Under the pieces are notes generated by a model, which searched no databases, was not told the origin of the DNA, and saw only the letters and a program-made list of their open reading frames with translations. The translations under genes were made by a program, and so were the position numbers. A DNA stretch of 64,000 bases from NCBI GenBank assembly GCA_947447375.1, contig CANFJB010000003.1, positions 62,001 through 126,000 on the forward strand, given 5' to 3'. How positions within the stretch are numbered: position 1 is the stretch's first letter; each line of letters begins with the position of its first letter. Below, in pieces: positions 37,796-46,895 of this stretch. This DNA comes from Bacteroidota bacterium (GTDB lineage Bacteria; Bacteroidota; Bacteroidia; Flavobacteriales; Flavobacteriaceae).

Positions 37796-39034
37796 TTATG
37801 CGTCTAATTCTCCTGCAATAACATTTAAACTCGACAAAATAACTATTGCATCTGATAATAATGCCCCTTTAATCATTTCAGGATAAGCTTGGTAATAAAT
37901 AAAACAAGGTCTTCTAAAATGCAATCTGTAAGGCGTTCTACTTCCGTCAGTAACTAAATAAAATCCTAATTCTCCATTTCCACCTTCAACAGCATGGTAC
38001 ACTTCGTCAACTGGAACGGGAACTTCTCCCATTACAATTTTGAAGTGGTAAATCAAAGATTCCATATCGTGGTATACATCTTCTTTAGGAGGCAAATAGT
38101 ATGCAGGAACATCTGCGTGGTATTCATTTCCAGCAGGCATTTTATCTAAAGCTTGACGAATAATACTCAAACTTTCCCAAACTTCAGCATTACGAACGCA
38201 AAAACGATCGTAAGTATCACCTGATTTTCCTACAGGAACTTTGAAATCAAAATCTTCGTAAGAAGAATAAGGTTGTGCCACACGAACATCATAATCAACA
38301 CCCGCAGCACGTAAATTAGGACCTGTAAATCCGTAAGCCATTGCTTTTTCAGCAGATATTGGACCAACATTTACAGTTCTATCAATAAAAATTCTGTTTC
38401 TTTCAAATAGGTTTTCGAATTCTTTCCAAGCAACAGGAAATTCTTCTAAAAACACGTCCAATTTGCGGAAAGCTTCTGGTGACCAATCTCTTTCGAAACC
38501 ACCAATTCTTCCCATATTTGTTGTCAAACGAGCGCCACAAATTTCTTCGTAAATCTCGTATACTTTTTCTCTAAATTGGAATACATACAAGAAACCAGTG
38601 TAAGCTCCTGTATCCACACCAAGAATTGAATTACAAATCAAGTGATCGGTAATTCTTGCTAATTCCATTACGATAACTCTTAAATACTGCGCTCTTTTAG
38701 GAACTTCAATATCTAATAATTTTTCAATAGTCATCCACCAAGCCATATTATTGATAGGCGATGAACAGTAGTTCATTCTATCAGTAAGAGGTGTGATTTG
38801 ATAAAAAGGTCGGTTTTCCGCAATTTTTTCAAACGCCCTATGGATGTATCCAATGGTAGGTTCCGCTTCTAAAATTCGCTCTCCATCCATCAACAAAATA
38901 TTTTGGAAAATACCGTGAGTCGCAGGGTGGGTTGGGCCTAAATTCAGAATTGAAAGCTCGCTTCCATCTTCATTTTGACGTTTTTTTACTATTTCAGCAT
39001 ATCGATGCTCTGGTGGTAATAATAGTTCTGACAT
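37796..39034 (-). CDS. nuoD: NADH-quinone oxidoreductase subunit D
   Basis: The 412-residue protein forms the quinone-binding cavity with NuoB. The N-terminal part has NLGPTHPATHG and the C-terminal region ends with VILSSLNVIAGELDA; the RLHFRRPCF motif is in the usual place. It is separate from nuoC, not fused as in some enterobacteria. Confidence 0.96.
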   Translation of the reverse strand: MSELLLPPEHRYAEIVKKRQNEDGSELSILNLGPTHPATHGIFQNILLMDGERILEAEPTIGYIHRAFEKIAENRPFYQITPLTDRMNYCSSPINNMAWWMTIEKLLDIEVPKRAQYLRVIVMELARITDHLICNSILGVDTGAYTGFLYVFQFREKVYEIYEEICGARLTTNMGRIGGFERDWSPEAFRKLDVFLEEFPVAWKEFENLFERNRIFIDRTVNVGPISAEKAMAYGFTGPNLRAAGVDYDVRVAQPYSSYEDFDFKVPVGKSGDTYDRFCVRNAEVWESLSIIRQALDKMPAGNEYHADVPAYYLPPKEDVYHDMESLIYHFKIVMGEVPVPVDEVYHAVEGGNGELGFYLVTDGSRTPYRLHFRRPCFIYYQAYPEMIKGALLSDAIVILSSLNVIAGELDA

Positions 39035-39129
39035 CTATAATTAAAAATTGATAATTAAAAATTGATAATTCATGATTTAAATTAAATTGACCTTACTTTT
39101 TTCAGTAATTATCAATTATTCATTGTTAA
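39035..39129 (-). repeat. Low-complexity spacer between nuoC and nuoD
   Basis: The spacer has a 15-base direct repeat built on AATTAAAAATTGATA near 39040-39070 and its complement AATTATCAATT near 39108-39120, so it can fold into a hairpin with a loop of about 40 bases. Confidence 0.55.
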
Positions 39130-39651
39130 TTATGCATTATTTGTTGTTCTACCGAAAAATCGGTCGTCCTTGTCTGTTCTTCCGCCGTCTTCCATTGGGA
39201 ATTCCTTTCTCATAGGAAAAGAAATCATCTCGTCCATATTTAAAATTCGTTTCAATTGTGGATGGCCAATAAAGTTAATACCGTAAAAATCGTAAGCTTC
39301 TCTTTCCATCCAATTGGCGCAAAGAAAAATAGATGATACCGTTTTAATTTCTGGATTGGAACCTGGCAAGTAGGTTTTTATTTTAATTCTAACGTTGTCA
39401 ATCCAATTATGAAGGTGATAAACCACTGTAAATTGTTGACTATCATCATTATCAGGATAGTGAATTCCACATAAATCGGTTAGAAAGTTAAAACGCAAAG
39501 TTTCATCATTTTTTAAAAAAAGTAAAACTGCGGTAATTTTATCAGAAGCAACTTCAAGAGAGAAAATAGATTTTTCTTGAGTGAAATTAAACACACTTTC
39601 TCCAAATGTTGCTGTTAATTTTTCTTGAATTTCAGAGGTTTCTAAAGCCAT
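39130..39651 (-). CDS. nuoC: NADH-quinone oxidoreductase subunit C
   Basis: The 173-residue protein belongs to the 30-kDa Complex I subunit family: LTDLCGIHYPD, the WMEREAYDFYGI signature and HPQLKRILN. It structures the peripheral arm. Its start overlaps the nuoB stop by one base. Confidence 0.94.
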   Translation of the reverse strand: MALETSEIQEKLTATFGESVFNFTQEKSIFSLEVASDKITAVLLFLKNDETLRFNFLTDLCGIHYPDNDDSQQFTVVYHLHNWIDNVRIKIKTYLPGSNPEIKTVSSIFLCANWMEREAYDFYGINFIGHPQLKRILNMDEMISFPMRKEFPMEDGGRTDKDDRFFGRTTNNA

Positions 39652-40199
39652 TATTTTATGTTATAAGAAGCTAATAATTCTTGGTATTCTGGAGAACTTC
39701 TTCTTCGTACCGATTCGGATTTAACCAATTCTTGTAATCTCATTACTCCGTCAACAATTTGCTCTGGTCTTGGAGGACAACCAGGAACATAAACGTCTAC
39801 AGGAATTACTTTGTCTATCCCTTGAAGTACTGAATACGTGTCGAAAATCCCTCCTGAAGAAGCACAAGCTCCAACAGCAATTACCCAACGAGGTTCTGAC
39901 ATTTGCTCATAAACCTGACGTAAAATAGGCGCCATTTTTTTAGAGATTGTTCCCATAACCATTAGCATATCCGCTTGACGAGGAGAAAAACTCACTCTTT
40001 CAGATCCGAAACGCGCTAAGTCATAATGAGAGGCCATGGTAGCCATAAATTCAATTCCGCAACAAGAAGTTGCAAATGGTAACGGCCAAAGTGAATTGGC
40101 TCTTGCAAGACCTACGACATCATTTAGTTTTGTAGCGAAAAATCCTTCTCCTACAACTCCTTCTGGAGCATCAACCATTTTTGTTTTAGATTCAGTCAT
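39651..40199 (-). CDS. nuoB: NADH-quinone oxidoreductase subunit B
   Basis: The 182-residue protein binds the terminal N2 4Fe-4S cluster. Ligand motifs SCCGIEFM, GACASSGG and VPGCPPRPE are all present. It hands electrons to quinone. Confidence 0.96.
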   Translation of the reverse strand: MTESKTKMVDAPEGVVGEGFFATKLNDVVGLARANSLWPLPFATSCCGIEFMATMASHYDLARFGSERVSFSPRQADMLMVMGTISKKMAPILRQVYEQMSEPRWVIAVGACASSGGIFDTYSVLQGIDKVIPVDVYVPGCPPRPEQIVDGVMRLQELVKSESVRRRSSPEYQELLASYNIK

Positions 40200-40283
40200 T
40201 GTTATTATTTTGAATTAAAAATTTTGAATTATAAATTAAACGACATCATTTAAAATTTAAAATTCAACCTTTAAATAATTATT
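40200..40283 (-). repeat. Low-complexity AT spacer between nuoA and nuoB
   Basis: In the operon direction it holds words such as AAATTTTAAATG and AATTATAAATT variants, similar to the nuoD/nuoE spacer. No gene fits. Confidence 0.5.
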
Positions 40284-40649
40284 TTATTCCCACTCTAACG
40301 CTTTCTTTTTGATGATATAGAAAAAACCAACTAAAAGTAAAGCCATAAATAGCACCATTTTCACCATTCCTTCCATTCCCAATTCCTTGAAATTGATAGC
40401 CCAAGGATATAAGAAAATAACTTCAACATCAAAAAGCACGAATAAAATCGCAACTAAGAAATATTTTACCGAAAATGGGATTCTAGCATTTCCTTGAGAT
40501 TCGATTCCACACTCAAAATTTTTGTCTTTTGAAGCTGACGATCTTTTTGGACCTAATTTGCCAGAAACAATGATGGTTCCCACTACAAATCCAACAGCTA
40601 AAAGCATTTGCATTAGTATTGGAAAATAACTTGATAAACTTGTTTGCAT
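40284..40649 (-). CDS. nuoA: NADH-quinone oxidoreductase subunit A
   Basis: The 121-residue protein has three membrane helices and the conserved FECGIESQGNARIPFSVKYF loop with the Cys near the quinone cavity. It is the first gene of the 14-gene operon, with a good promoter just upstream. Confidence 0.95.
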   Translation of the reverse strand: MQTSLSSYFPILMQMLLAVGFVVGTIIVSGKLGPKRSSASKDKNFECGIESQGNARIPFSVKYFLVAILFVLFDVEVIFLYPWAINFKELGMEGMVKMVLFMALLLVGFFYIIKKKALEWE

Positions 40650-40680
40650 ATTATGAGTTTTATTCCTTAGAATTCGGTTG

Positions 40681-40711
40681 CAAAGATAACTTTCAATAAT
40701 TGATTTAGCAA
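40681..40711 (-). promoter_or_regulatory. Predicted promoter of the nuo operon
   Basis: On the minus strand TTG (40711-40709) is followed after 20 bases by TATCTTTG (40688-40681), matching the -33/-7 consensus; the nuoA ATG is 31 bases further. The same 20-base spacing occurs at atpD. Confidence 0.65.
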
Positions 40712-40822
40712 CGAAAAAATAAAAATTTATGAAACTATTTTGAAAATTTTTACAGATTATAAATAAATCTAATTTTCAAGGTTTTATGGTTCTATTTTTA
40801 GAGGGATTTTTTTAAATAAAGG

Positions 40823-40859
40823 CAAAAAAAAACGTTCCGAAATTAATCGGAACGTTTAA
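40823..40859 (-). terminator. Terminator after the cold-shock gene
   Basis: AAACGTTCCGA and TCGGAACGTTT form an 11-bp stem; on the minus strand a run of nine T residues follows. Confidence 0.9.
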
Positions 40860-40887
40860 ACCATTAGGTAACAAAAATATATATATT

Positions 40888-41088
40888 TTAGTCTTCAATT
40901 ACTGCAACTTGCGCAGCAACTTTACCTTTTCTACCTTCTTCTTCTTCGTAACTTACTCGGTCACCTTCGCGTAATTCTTCCGCTCTGATTCCTGAAGCAT
41001 GCACGAAAATGTCTTTTCCTGTTTCTTCGTCTGTAATGAATCCGTAACCTTTTGATTCATTGAAAAATTTAACTGTTCCTGTACGCAT
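40888..41088 (-). CDS. Cold-shock domain protein
   Basis: The 66-residue protein is one cold-shock domain: RNP1-like KGYGFIT and RNP2-like DIFVH are present, followed by an acidic stretch EEEEGRKGK. It binds single-stranded RNA or DNA and can act as an RNA chaperone. The predicted leader is only about 25 bases, so the long thermosensing leader of E. coli cspA is absent. It is monocistronic with its own terminator. Confidence 0.95.
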   Translation of the reverse strand: MRTGTVKFFNESKGYGFITDEETGKDIFVHASGIRAEELREGDRVSYEEEEGRKGKVAAQVAVIED

Positions 41089-41117
41089 TGTAAAAATAAT
41101 AATAATTTATAATGTCA

Positions 41118-41125
41118 CAAATGTA
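41118..41125 (-). promoter_or_regulatory. Predicted -7 box of the cold-shock gene
   Basis: The minus strand reads TACATTTG, an exact TAnnTTTG, 29 bases before the ATG. Confidence 0.55.
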
Positions 41126-41215
41126 AACTATATTGTAATACGAAAATCATTTGCAAGCATTTTTTTTCGTAAAATTATTGATTTTCAGTGTTTTCGAGGG
41201 TTTTAAACCAAAAAA

Positions 41216-42967
41216 TTATTCCATTTTTAGCTGAATATGCAACTCATTTAACTGATTTTCATCGATAATTGAAGGTGCATCAATCATTACATCGCGACCC
41301 GAATTATTTTTTGGAAAGGCAATAAAATCACGAATTGTTTCTTGACCACCCAAAATAGAAACCAATCGATCCAATCCAAAAGCCAATCCGCCGTGTGGTG
41401 GCGCTCCAAATTGAAACGCATCCATCAAGAAACCAAATTGATTTCGAGCTTCTTCTTCGGTGAATCCTAAATATTTAAACATTAATTGTTGCGTTGCTTT
41501 ATCGTGAATTCGGATGGAACCTCCACCAATTTCATTTCCGTTTAAGACCATATCGTAAGCATTGGCGCGAACTTTTCCTGGATTAGTAGCTAATAAATCC
41601 ATGTCTTCTGGTTTTGGAGAAGTGAATGGATGGTGCATTGCGTGCCATCTTCCAGATTCTTCATCCAATTCTAATAATGGGAAATCTACCACCCATAATG
41701 GAGCAAACTCCGCTGGATTTCTCAATCCTAAACGGGTTGCCAATTCCATTCTTAATGCTGAAAGTTGCGTTCTTGTTTTATCGGCTTGACCCGAAAGTAC
41801 AAATATCATATCGCCTGGTTTTGCACCAGTAATTTGAGCCCATTTTGCTAAATCTTCTTGGTCGTAAAATTTATCAACCGATGATTTATACGTTCCATCT
41901 TCATTGCATTTTACATAAACCATTCCTAAAGCGCCAATTTGTGGGCGTTTCATCCAATCAATTAAGGCATCAATTTCCTTACGAGAATAGTCTCCGGTTC
42001 CTGGAGCGGCAATTCCTACAACCAATTCAGCGGAATTGAAAACAGAAAAATCTTTGTGTTGCGCTACTTCGTTTAACTCTCCAAACTCCATTCCGAAACG
42101 AATGTCTGGCTTATCATTTCCGTAGGTTTTCATCGCATAATCGTAGGTAATTCTTGTGAATTTTTCCACTTCAATTCCTTTGATTTCTTTCAATAAATGG
42201 CGTGTCAATCCTTCAAAAACATTCAAAATATCTTCTTGCTCAACAAATGCCATTTCACAATCTATTTGTGTGAATTCTGGTTGTCTGTCGGCACGTAAAT
42301 CTTCATCACGGAAACATTTCACAATTTGGAAATATTTGTCCATTCCACCCACCATCAATAATTGTTTGAAGGTTTGTGGCGATTGTGGTAAGGCATAAAA
42401 TTGCCCGGCATTCATTCTACTTGGAACCACAAAATCTCTAGCGCCTTCAGGTGTCGATTTAATTAAATAAGGAGTTTCTACTTCACAGAATTCCAAATCG
42501 GAAAGGTATTTTCTAACTTCCATTGCCACTTTATGGCGAAAAAGCAAGTTGTTTTTCACGGGATTTCTACGAATATCTAAATAGCGGTATTTCATTCTGA
42601 TGTCTTCTCCGCCGTCCGTTTCATCTTCAATAGTAAATGGTGGAGTTAACGCTGCATTCAAAATAGTCATTTGCGAAACTAGTATTTCAATTTCGCCTGT
42701 CGCCATATTTACGTTTTTAGATTCACGCTCAATTACAGTTCCTTTCACCTGAATTACAAATTCGCGACCAAGGGTTTTCGCCAATTCAAAGATCGATTTT
42801 TCGGTACGACTTTCGTCAAATAGCAATTGGGTAATTCCATAACGATCTCGTAAATCAACCCAATTCATGAATCCTTTATCACGCGATTTTTGAACCCAAC
42901 CCGCAAGTGTAACTTCTGTATTAATATGAGTAGCGTTTAACTCGCCACAAGAATAACTTCTATACAT
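41216..42967 (-). CDS. aspS: Aspartyl-tRNA synthetase
   Basis: The 583-residue class IIb synthetase has an N-terminal OB-fold anticodon domain ([14 protein letters not shown]), motif 2 ([19 protein letters not shown], here within 20 residues) and motif 3 ([14 protein letters not shown]), plus the bacterial insertion domain. It charges tRNA-Asp. The ATG at 42967 ([10 protein letters not shown]) is the family-typical start; an upstream one at 42988 overlaps the predicted -7 box. Confidence 0.96.
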   Translation of the reverse strand: MYRSYSCGELNATHINTEVTLAGWVQKSRDKGFMNWVDLRDRYGITQLLFDESRTEKSIFELAKTLGREFVIQVKGTVIERESKNVNMATGEIEILVSQMTILNAALTPPFTIEDETDGGEDIRMKYRYLDIRRNPVKNNLLFRHKVAMEVRKYLSDLEFCEVETPYLIKSTPEGARDFVVPSRMNAGQFYALPQSPQTFKQLLMVGGMDKYFQIVKCFRDEDLRADRQPEFTQIDCEMAFVEQEDILNVFEGLTRHLLKEIKGIEVEKFTRITYDYAMKTYGNDKPDIRFGMEFGELNEVAQHKDFSVFNSAELVVGIAAPGTGDYSRKEIDALIDWMKRPQIGALGMVYVKCNEDGTYKSSVDKFYDQEDLAKWAQITGAKPGDMIFVLSGQADKTRTQLSALRMELATRLGLRNPAEFAPLWVVDFPLLELDEESGRWHAMHHPFTSPKPEDMDLLATNPGKVRANAYDMVLNGNEIGGGSIRIHDKATQQLMFKYLGFTEEEARNQFGFLMDAFQFGAPPHGGLAFGLDRLVSILGGQETIRDFIAFPKNNSGRDVMIDAPSIIDENQLNELHIQLKME

Positions 42968-42985
42968 TATTGTAATTTTAGATTG

Positions 42986-42993
42986 CAAAAATA
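42986..42993 (-). promoter_or_regulatory. Predicted -7 box of aspS
   Basis: The minus strand reads TATTTTTG, matching TAnnTTTG, 18 bases before the chosen ATG. Confidence 0.5.
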
Positions 42994-43051
42994 CTATTTT
43001 GTTTTTGATTAAGGTTTTAGTGATAAAATTTATTTTAAAAATTTAAAACCT

Positions 43052-43059
43052 TATATTTG
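43052..43059 (+). promoter_or_regulatory. Predicted -7 box of the TlpA-like gene
   Basis: TATATTTG matches TAnnTTTG, 23 bases before the ATG at 43083. Confidence 0.5.
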
Positions 43060-43082
43060 ATGTCTAATTTAATTTTAACCAC

Positions 43083-44081
43083 ATGAAAAAAATAGTATTA
43101 TTAGGAATGTTCCTAGGATATTCATTATTGGGCGTTGCTCAATCAAACAATTTTGTGATTTTCAAAGCAGAAATTGCTAATAAAAACACAGATTTTATTT
43201 CTATTAGAGATAATAAAAAGGTGTATAAAAAAATACAAGTTAACAAAGACGGGTTTTTTAAAGACACTTTAAACGTAAAAGAAGGCTTTTATCAAATGTA
43301 TGATGGAGTTGAAGTGACGAGTTTGTATTTGAAAAATGGTTACGACTTAAGTTTGAAAATGGATGCCAAAAAATTTGACGAATCTATTGTTTATACTGGT
43401 GTTGGAGCAAATGAAAACAATTATTTAGCGCAAGCAACTGTAGAAGATAGCAAAGTGGATTACGATAAAATATTTGCATTAAAAGAAGCCGATTTTAACG
43501 CTCAAGTTGATGAAAAGTGCAAATCTGACCTAGCAAAATTAGAAAGCAGTAATTTAGATCCAGCTTTTATTTCTTTACAAAAAAAGCAAATAGAAGGAAC
43601 TAAAACGGGTATGAAACAATATTATGCTGAGGCTCAAAAAAAGCTATTATTAAACAATACTATGTCTGCACCTTTTGATTATTTGAATTTTAAAGGAGGA
43701 AATACGAAACTTTCAGATTTCAAAGGGAAGTACGTTTACATCGATGTTTGGGCTACTTGGTGCGGACCTTGTCGTGCTGAAATTCCATCCTTGAAAAAGG
43801 TTGAAGAAAAATATGAAGGTAAAAATGTTGCTTTCGTGAGTATTTCTGTAGATGTTCAAAAAGACTTCGAGAAATGGAAAAAATTTGTTGATGAGAAACA
43901 ATTGGGAGGAGTTCAGCTTTTTGCTGATAAAGATTGGAATTCCGATTTCATGAAAAGCTATAGCATCAATAGTATTCCAAGATTTATATTAATAGATCCA
44001 ACAGGAAAAATTGTTAGCGCAGATGCTTCTAGGCCTTCAAATCCGAAACTTCAAGAGCAATTAGATGCTTTATTGAAATAG
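43083..44081 (+). CDS. TlpA-like thiol-disulfide oxidoreductase
   Basis: The 332-residue protein has a signal peptide (to about LLGVAQ), an N-terminal DUF4369-like region of beta strands, a helical linker and a C-terminal thioredoxin domain with WATWCGPCRAEIPSL (active-site CxxC) and the cis-Pro in INSIPRFILID. It should reduce or isomerise disulfides in the periplasm, for instance in cytochrome maturation; the partner is unknown. It is monocistronic, ending at a bidirectional terminator shared with the DUF1761 gene. Confidence 0.9.
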   Translation: MKKIVLLGMFLGYSLLGVAQSNNFVIFKAEIANKNTDFISIRDNKKVYKKIQVNKDGFFKDTLNVKEGFYQMYDGVEVTSLYLKNGYDLSLKMDAKKFDESIVYTGVGANENNYLAQATVEDSKVDYDKIFALKEADFNAQVDEKCKSDLAKLESSNLDPAFISLQKKQIEGTKTGMKQYYAEAQKKLLLNNTMSAPFDYLNFKGGNTKLSDFKGKYVYIDVWATWCGPCRAEIPSLKKVEEKYEGKNVAFVSISVDVQKDFEKWKKFVDEKQLGGVQLFADKDWNSDFMKSYSINSIPRFILIDPTGKIVSADASRPSNPKLQEQLDALLK

Positions 44082-44100
44082 AAAAACAAATTAGTATATA

Positions 44101-44133
44101 AAAAAACCGGTCTCAATTGAAACCGGTTTTTTT
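44101..44133 (+). terminator. Bidirectional terminator between the TlpA-like and DUF1761 genes
   Basis: AAAAAACCGGT and ACCGGTTTTTT form the stem around a short inner pairing (TC/GA), with T runs on both strands; it serves both convergent genes. Confidence 0.9.
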
Positions 44134-44142
44134 ATTTTTATA

Positions 44143-44631
44143 TTAGATCCAACCACAAACAATTGCGCCGATAATTGTTAAACATACTACCCAATATCCT
44201 GAATGGATAAAGATGTATTTCCAAGATCTTCTTTCAAATAAACCATTGATTGCAATCATTGGGAAAGCAAAAAATAATCCAGTGAAAAAACCATGTAATG
44301 CACCATGTTTGTAGGTTCTAAATGCAGTTCCATAATCGGCCATGAATGCCATAAATGAAGGTTTTGCTTCCGCTAATTTTGTCCCTCCGCCGATCATTCC
44401 TAAAGCACCAAATTGGTGAATGGTTAACGATTGCATTATTATTCCAATAAAAATTGAAAACACAAATGTAAGTCCAAAGATTTTAAACATGTTTCCTTTT
44501 TGCGATTCGTCTTTGGTTAAACCAGCTTCGTGGATCCATAATGTCCCAAGAAAATTTGGATGGTACCAAATAAAACCAACTAATAAAGTAGTAAATGCAG
44601 CAACTACTGGCGACAAAAAATTCATTTCCAT
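44143..44631 (-). CDS. DUF1761 family membrane protein
   Basis: The 162-residue protein has four hydrophobic helices and the family's opening LVGFIWYHPNFLGTLW. The function is unknown. The second Met (44625) is an equally plausible start. It stands between terminators, so it is probably monocistronic. Confidence 0.8.
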   Translation of the reverse strand: MEMNFLSPVVAAFTTLLVGFIWYHPNFLGTLWIHEAGLTKDESQKGNMFKIFGLTFVFSIFIGIIMQSLTIHQFGALGMIGGGTKLAEAKPSFMAFMADYGTAFRTYKHGALHGFFTGLFFAFPMIAINGLFERRSWKYIFIHSGYWVVCLTIIGAIVCGWI

Positions 44632-44666
44632 AATATATTTTTTTAGGTGTTAATGAAACAAATATA

Positions 44667-44696
44667 TAAAAAAACCCATAAAATTAAATATGGGTT
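44667..44696 (-). terminator. Terminator after the dipeptidase gene
   Basis: AACCCATA and TATGGGTT pair around an 8-base AT loop; on the minus strand a T run follows. It lies 21 bases after the dipeptidase stop. Confidence 0.82.
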
Positions 44697-44716
44697 CTAA
44701 TTGTTTATTATGAATA

Positions 44717-46105
44717 TTATTTACTCAATTCAACGAAATATTTATAAAACAATGGAATCGTTTCTATTCCTTTTAAGTAATTGAAAATACCAAAATGTTC
44801 GTTTGGCGAATGAATGGCATCGCTATCTAATCCAAATCCCATTAAAATAGTTTTGCTTTTTAGTTCTTTTTCAAATAACGCTACAATTGGAATACTTCCT
44901 CCTGAGCGAACCGGAATTGCTGGCACTCCAAACGTTTCAGTGTAAGCCATATTTGCGGCTTTATAGCCAATACTGTCTGTTGGTGTAACATATCCTTGAC
45001 CACCATGATGAGGCGTGACTTTCACGGTAACTCCTGCCGGTGCAATATTGGTAAAATGTTTTGTAAACAATTCAGTGATGTTCTCCCAATCTTGATTTGG
45101 AACCAAACGCATCGATATTTTTGCGAAAGCTTTACTAGCAATAACTGTTTTAGCCCCTTCGCCAGTATAACCTCCCCAAATACCGTTTACATCTAATGTT
45201 GGGCGGATAGAATTTCTTTCATTGGTTACGTAACCCGTTTCTCCATAAATGTCGTTTAATTCCAATGCCTTTTTATAATTTTCTAAATTGAAAGGTGCTT
45301 TTGCCATTTCAGCACGTTCTTCAAGTGATAATTCTTCAACATTATCGTAGAAACCAGGAATCGTAATATGGTTGTTTTCATCGTGAAGCGAAGCAATCAT
45401 TTTGGAAAGCACGTTGATCGGATTGGCAACAGCCCCACCGTATAAACCAGAATGCAAGTCACGATTTGGACCTGTAACTTCCACTTCTACATAACTCAAA
45501 CCACGTAAACCAGTGGTAATTGATGGTTGCTGGTTGGAGATCATTCCGGTATCGGAAATTAAAATCACATCGCATTTTAGTTTTTCTTGATTGCGCTCTA
45601 CAAACCAGCTTAAGCTTTTTGAGCCCACTTCTTCTTCTCCTTCAATCATAAATTTCACATTACAAGGCAAAGAATTCGATTGCACCATATATTCTAAAGC
45701 CTTAACGTGCATGTACATTTGTCCTTTGTCATCGCAAGCGCCTCTAGCAAAAATGGCACCTTCAGGATGAATAGCTGTAGTTTTTATAACGGGTTCAAAT
45801 GGAGGCGAAGTCCAAAGTTCCATTGGATCTGGTGGCTGCACATCATAATGTCCGTAAACCAAAACGGTAGGAAGCGATTTATCGATAGTTTTTTCCCCAT
45901 AAACAATCGGATATCCAGGAGTATCACAAATTTCTACCAAGTCGCAACCGGCATTTTTAAGACTTAATTTTACTGCATCTGCAGTGTTGAAAACGTCTTG
46001 AGAATAAGCGGGATCGGCACTTACAGAAGGGATTTTTAATAATTCAATTAACTCGTTGATAAAGCGAGCCTTATTTTCTTGAACGTAGGTTTTTATTGCA
46101 TTCAT
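44717..46105 (-). CDS. M20-family dipeptidase
   Basis: The 462-residue zinc peptidase has VYGHYDVQP (first metal His and Asp), ARGACDDKGQ, the catalytic EGEEEVGS, and a dimerisation lid domain with RDLHSGLYGGAV. The C-terminal HSPNEH segment supplies the last ligand. It hydrolyses short peptides in the cytosol, similar to carnosinase-like or PepV-like enzymes. It is monocistronic. Confidence 0.92.
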   Translation of the reverse strand: MNAIKTYVQENKARFINELIELLKIPSVSADPAYSQDVFNTADAVKLSLKNAGCDLVEICDTPGYPIVYGEKTIDKSLPTVLVYGHYDVQPPDPMELWTSPPFEPVIKTTAIHPEGAIFARGACDDKGQMYMHVKALEYMVQSNSLPCNVKFMIEGEEEVGSKSLSWFVERNQEKLKCDVILISDTGMISNQQPSITTGLRGLSYVEVEVTGPNRDLHSGLYGGAVANPINVLSKMIASLHDENNHITIPGFYDNVEELSLEERAEMAKAPFNLENYKKALELNDIYGETGYVTNERNSIRPTLDVNGIWGGYTGEGAKTVIASKAFAKISMRLVPNQDWENITELFTKHFTNIAPAGVTVKVTPHHGGQGYVTPTDSIGYKAANMAYTETFGVPAIPVRSGGSIPIVALFEKELKSKTILMGFGLDSDAIHSPNEHFGIFNYLKGIETIPLFYKYFVELSK

Positions 46106-46195
46106 ATTAATAGAGTAGTTTATTAGAATTCCAAAAATACAAAAAAGACTTTGAAATATTTTTATAAATTTTTATCCATAATTTATATTTAATTG

Positions 46196-46203
46196 TATAT
46201 TTG
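46196..46203 (+). promoter_or_regulatory. Predicted -7 box of tRNA-Leu
   Basis: TATATTTG matches TAnnTTTG and ends 13 bases before the mature tRNA 5' end. No -33 TTG at a good distance. Confidence 0.55.
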
Positions 46204-46216
46204 CACTCTCAATTTT

Positions 46217-46298
46217 GCGGATATGGTGAAATTGGTAGACATGCCAGACTTAGGATCTGGTGCCGCAAGGCGTGTAGGTTCGAGTCCTATTATCCGCA
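46217..46298 (+). tRNA. tRNA-Leu (anticodon UAG)
   Basis: The 82-base gene folds as a class II tRNA. The acceptor arms GCGGATA and TATCCGC pair perfectly, the anticodon arm CCAGA/TCTGG encloses CTTAGGA (anticodon TAG), a long variable arm TGCCGCAAGGCGT follows, and the T arm contains GGTTCGAGTCC. The CCA end is not encoded. A terminator hairpin follows and the BlaI operator region lies about 110 bases downstream. Confidence 0.97.
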
Positions 46299-46307
46299 CT
46301 TAAAAAC

Positions 46308-46346
46308 AACCCTAAAACCTTTATTATCAAGGATTTAGGGTTTTTA
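46308..46346 (+). terminator. Terminator after tRNA-Leu
   Basis: AACCCTAAA and TTTAGGGTT form a 9-bp stem, with CCT/AGG pairing above one mismatch, then a short T run. Confidence 0.75.
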
Positions 46347-46458
46347 ATTATTCAAATTCCCCTAATATTCCCTTTTTTAAAACTTTAGTGACTTAAATTA
46401 GGTTTAAATAGTCAAACCAATTATTAATTTTATTTATAAATAAAATGTTAAATTTTAC

Positions 46459-46474
46459 TTCTACACTTGTAGAA
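46459..46474 (+). promoter_or_regulatory. BlaI-type operator 1
   Basis: TTCTACACTTGTAGAA is a perfect dyad with a 2-base centre. TACA/TGTA half-sites are what BlaI/MecI repressors bind. It contains the TTG used as a -33 element. Confidence 0.8.
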
Positions 46475-46496
46475 TTAAAATTTTATTCTACATTTG
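46467..46496 (+). promoter_or_regulatory. Predicted promoter of the blaI-M56 unit
   Basis: TTG at 46467-46469 and TACATTTG (TAnnTTTG) at 46489-46496 are 19 bases apart, and each lies inside one of the two operators. Bound repressor should therefore block polymerase. Confidence 0.65.
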
Positions 46497-46501
46497 TAGA
46501 A
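46486..46501 (+). promoter_or_regulatory. BlaI-type operator 2
   Basis: TTCTACATTTGTAGAA is a second perfect dyad, 27 bases downstream of operator 1, containing the -7 box. A degenerate third copy (TTCTA, six bases, TAGAG) lies at 46506-46521, just before the ATG at 46524. Confidence 0.8.
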
Positions 46502-46523
46502 GTAATTCTAAAAACGTAGAGCA

Positions 46524-46895
46524 ATGCAATTATCAAATTCAGAAGAACAGTTAATGGAACATTTGTGGAAACTTGAAAAAGCTTTTATGAAAGATTTATT
46601 GGAAGCCTATCCAAAACCAAAACCTGCAACAACAACCGTAGCTACTTTATTAAAAAGAATGATTGACAAAAATTTTGTAGCCTACAATGAATTTGGCAAT
46701 TCAAGAGAATATTTTCCGCTTGTTAAAAAAGAAGATTATTTCTCCAAACAAATTAACGTATTGATAAAGAATTTTTTTAATGATTCTACGTCACAATTTG
46801 CCTCGTTCTTTACTACTTCAACTAATTTAACGCAAAATGAATTGGAAGAATTAAAAAAAATCATTGATGTTGAACTTCAAAAAAAGAAAAAATGA
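46524..46895 (+). CDS. BlaI/MecI/CopY-family transcriptional repressor
   Basis: The 123-residue protein has the N-terminal winged-helix domain of this family: LSNSEEQLMEHLWKLEKAFMKDL, then TTTVATLLKRMIDKNFVAYNEFG for recognition helix and wing (each quoted in part). A C-terminal helical dimerisation region with the usual loop (FFNDSTSQFASFF) follows. In relatives, cleavage by the cognate M56 protease releases it from DNA. Its stop codon overlaps the start of the M56 gene (ATGA), and two perfect TACA/TGTA dyads lie just upstream, so self-repression of the two-gene unit is likely. Confidence 0.92.
   Translation: MQLSNSEEQLMEHLWKLEKAFMKDLLEAYPKPKPATTTVATLLKRMIDKNFVAYNEFGNSREYFPLVKKEDYFSKQINVLIKNFFNDSTSQFASFFTTSTNLTQNELEELKKIIDVELQKKKK

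Noticed and set aside
46217-46298. tRNA-Leu as the edge of a mobile island
   Set aside because: No integrase and no second copy of the tRNA 3' end were seen within the window.
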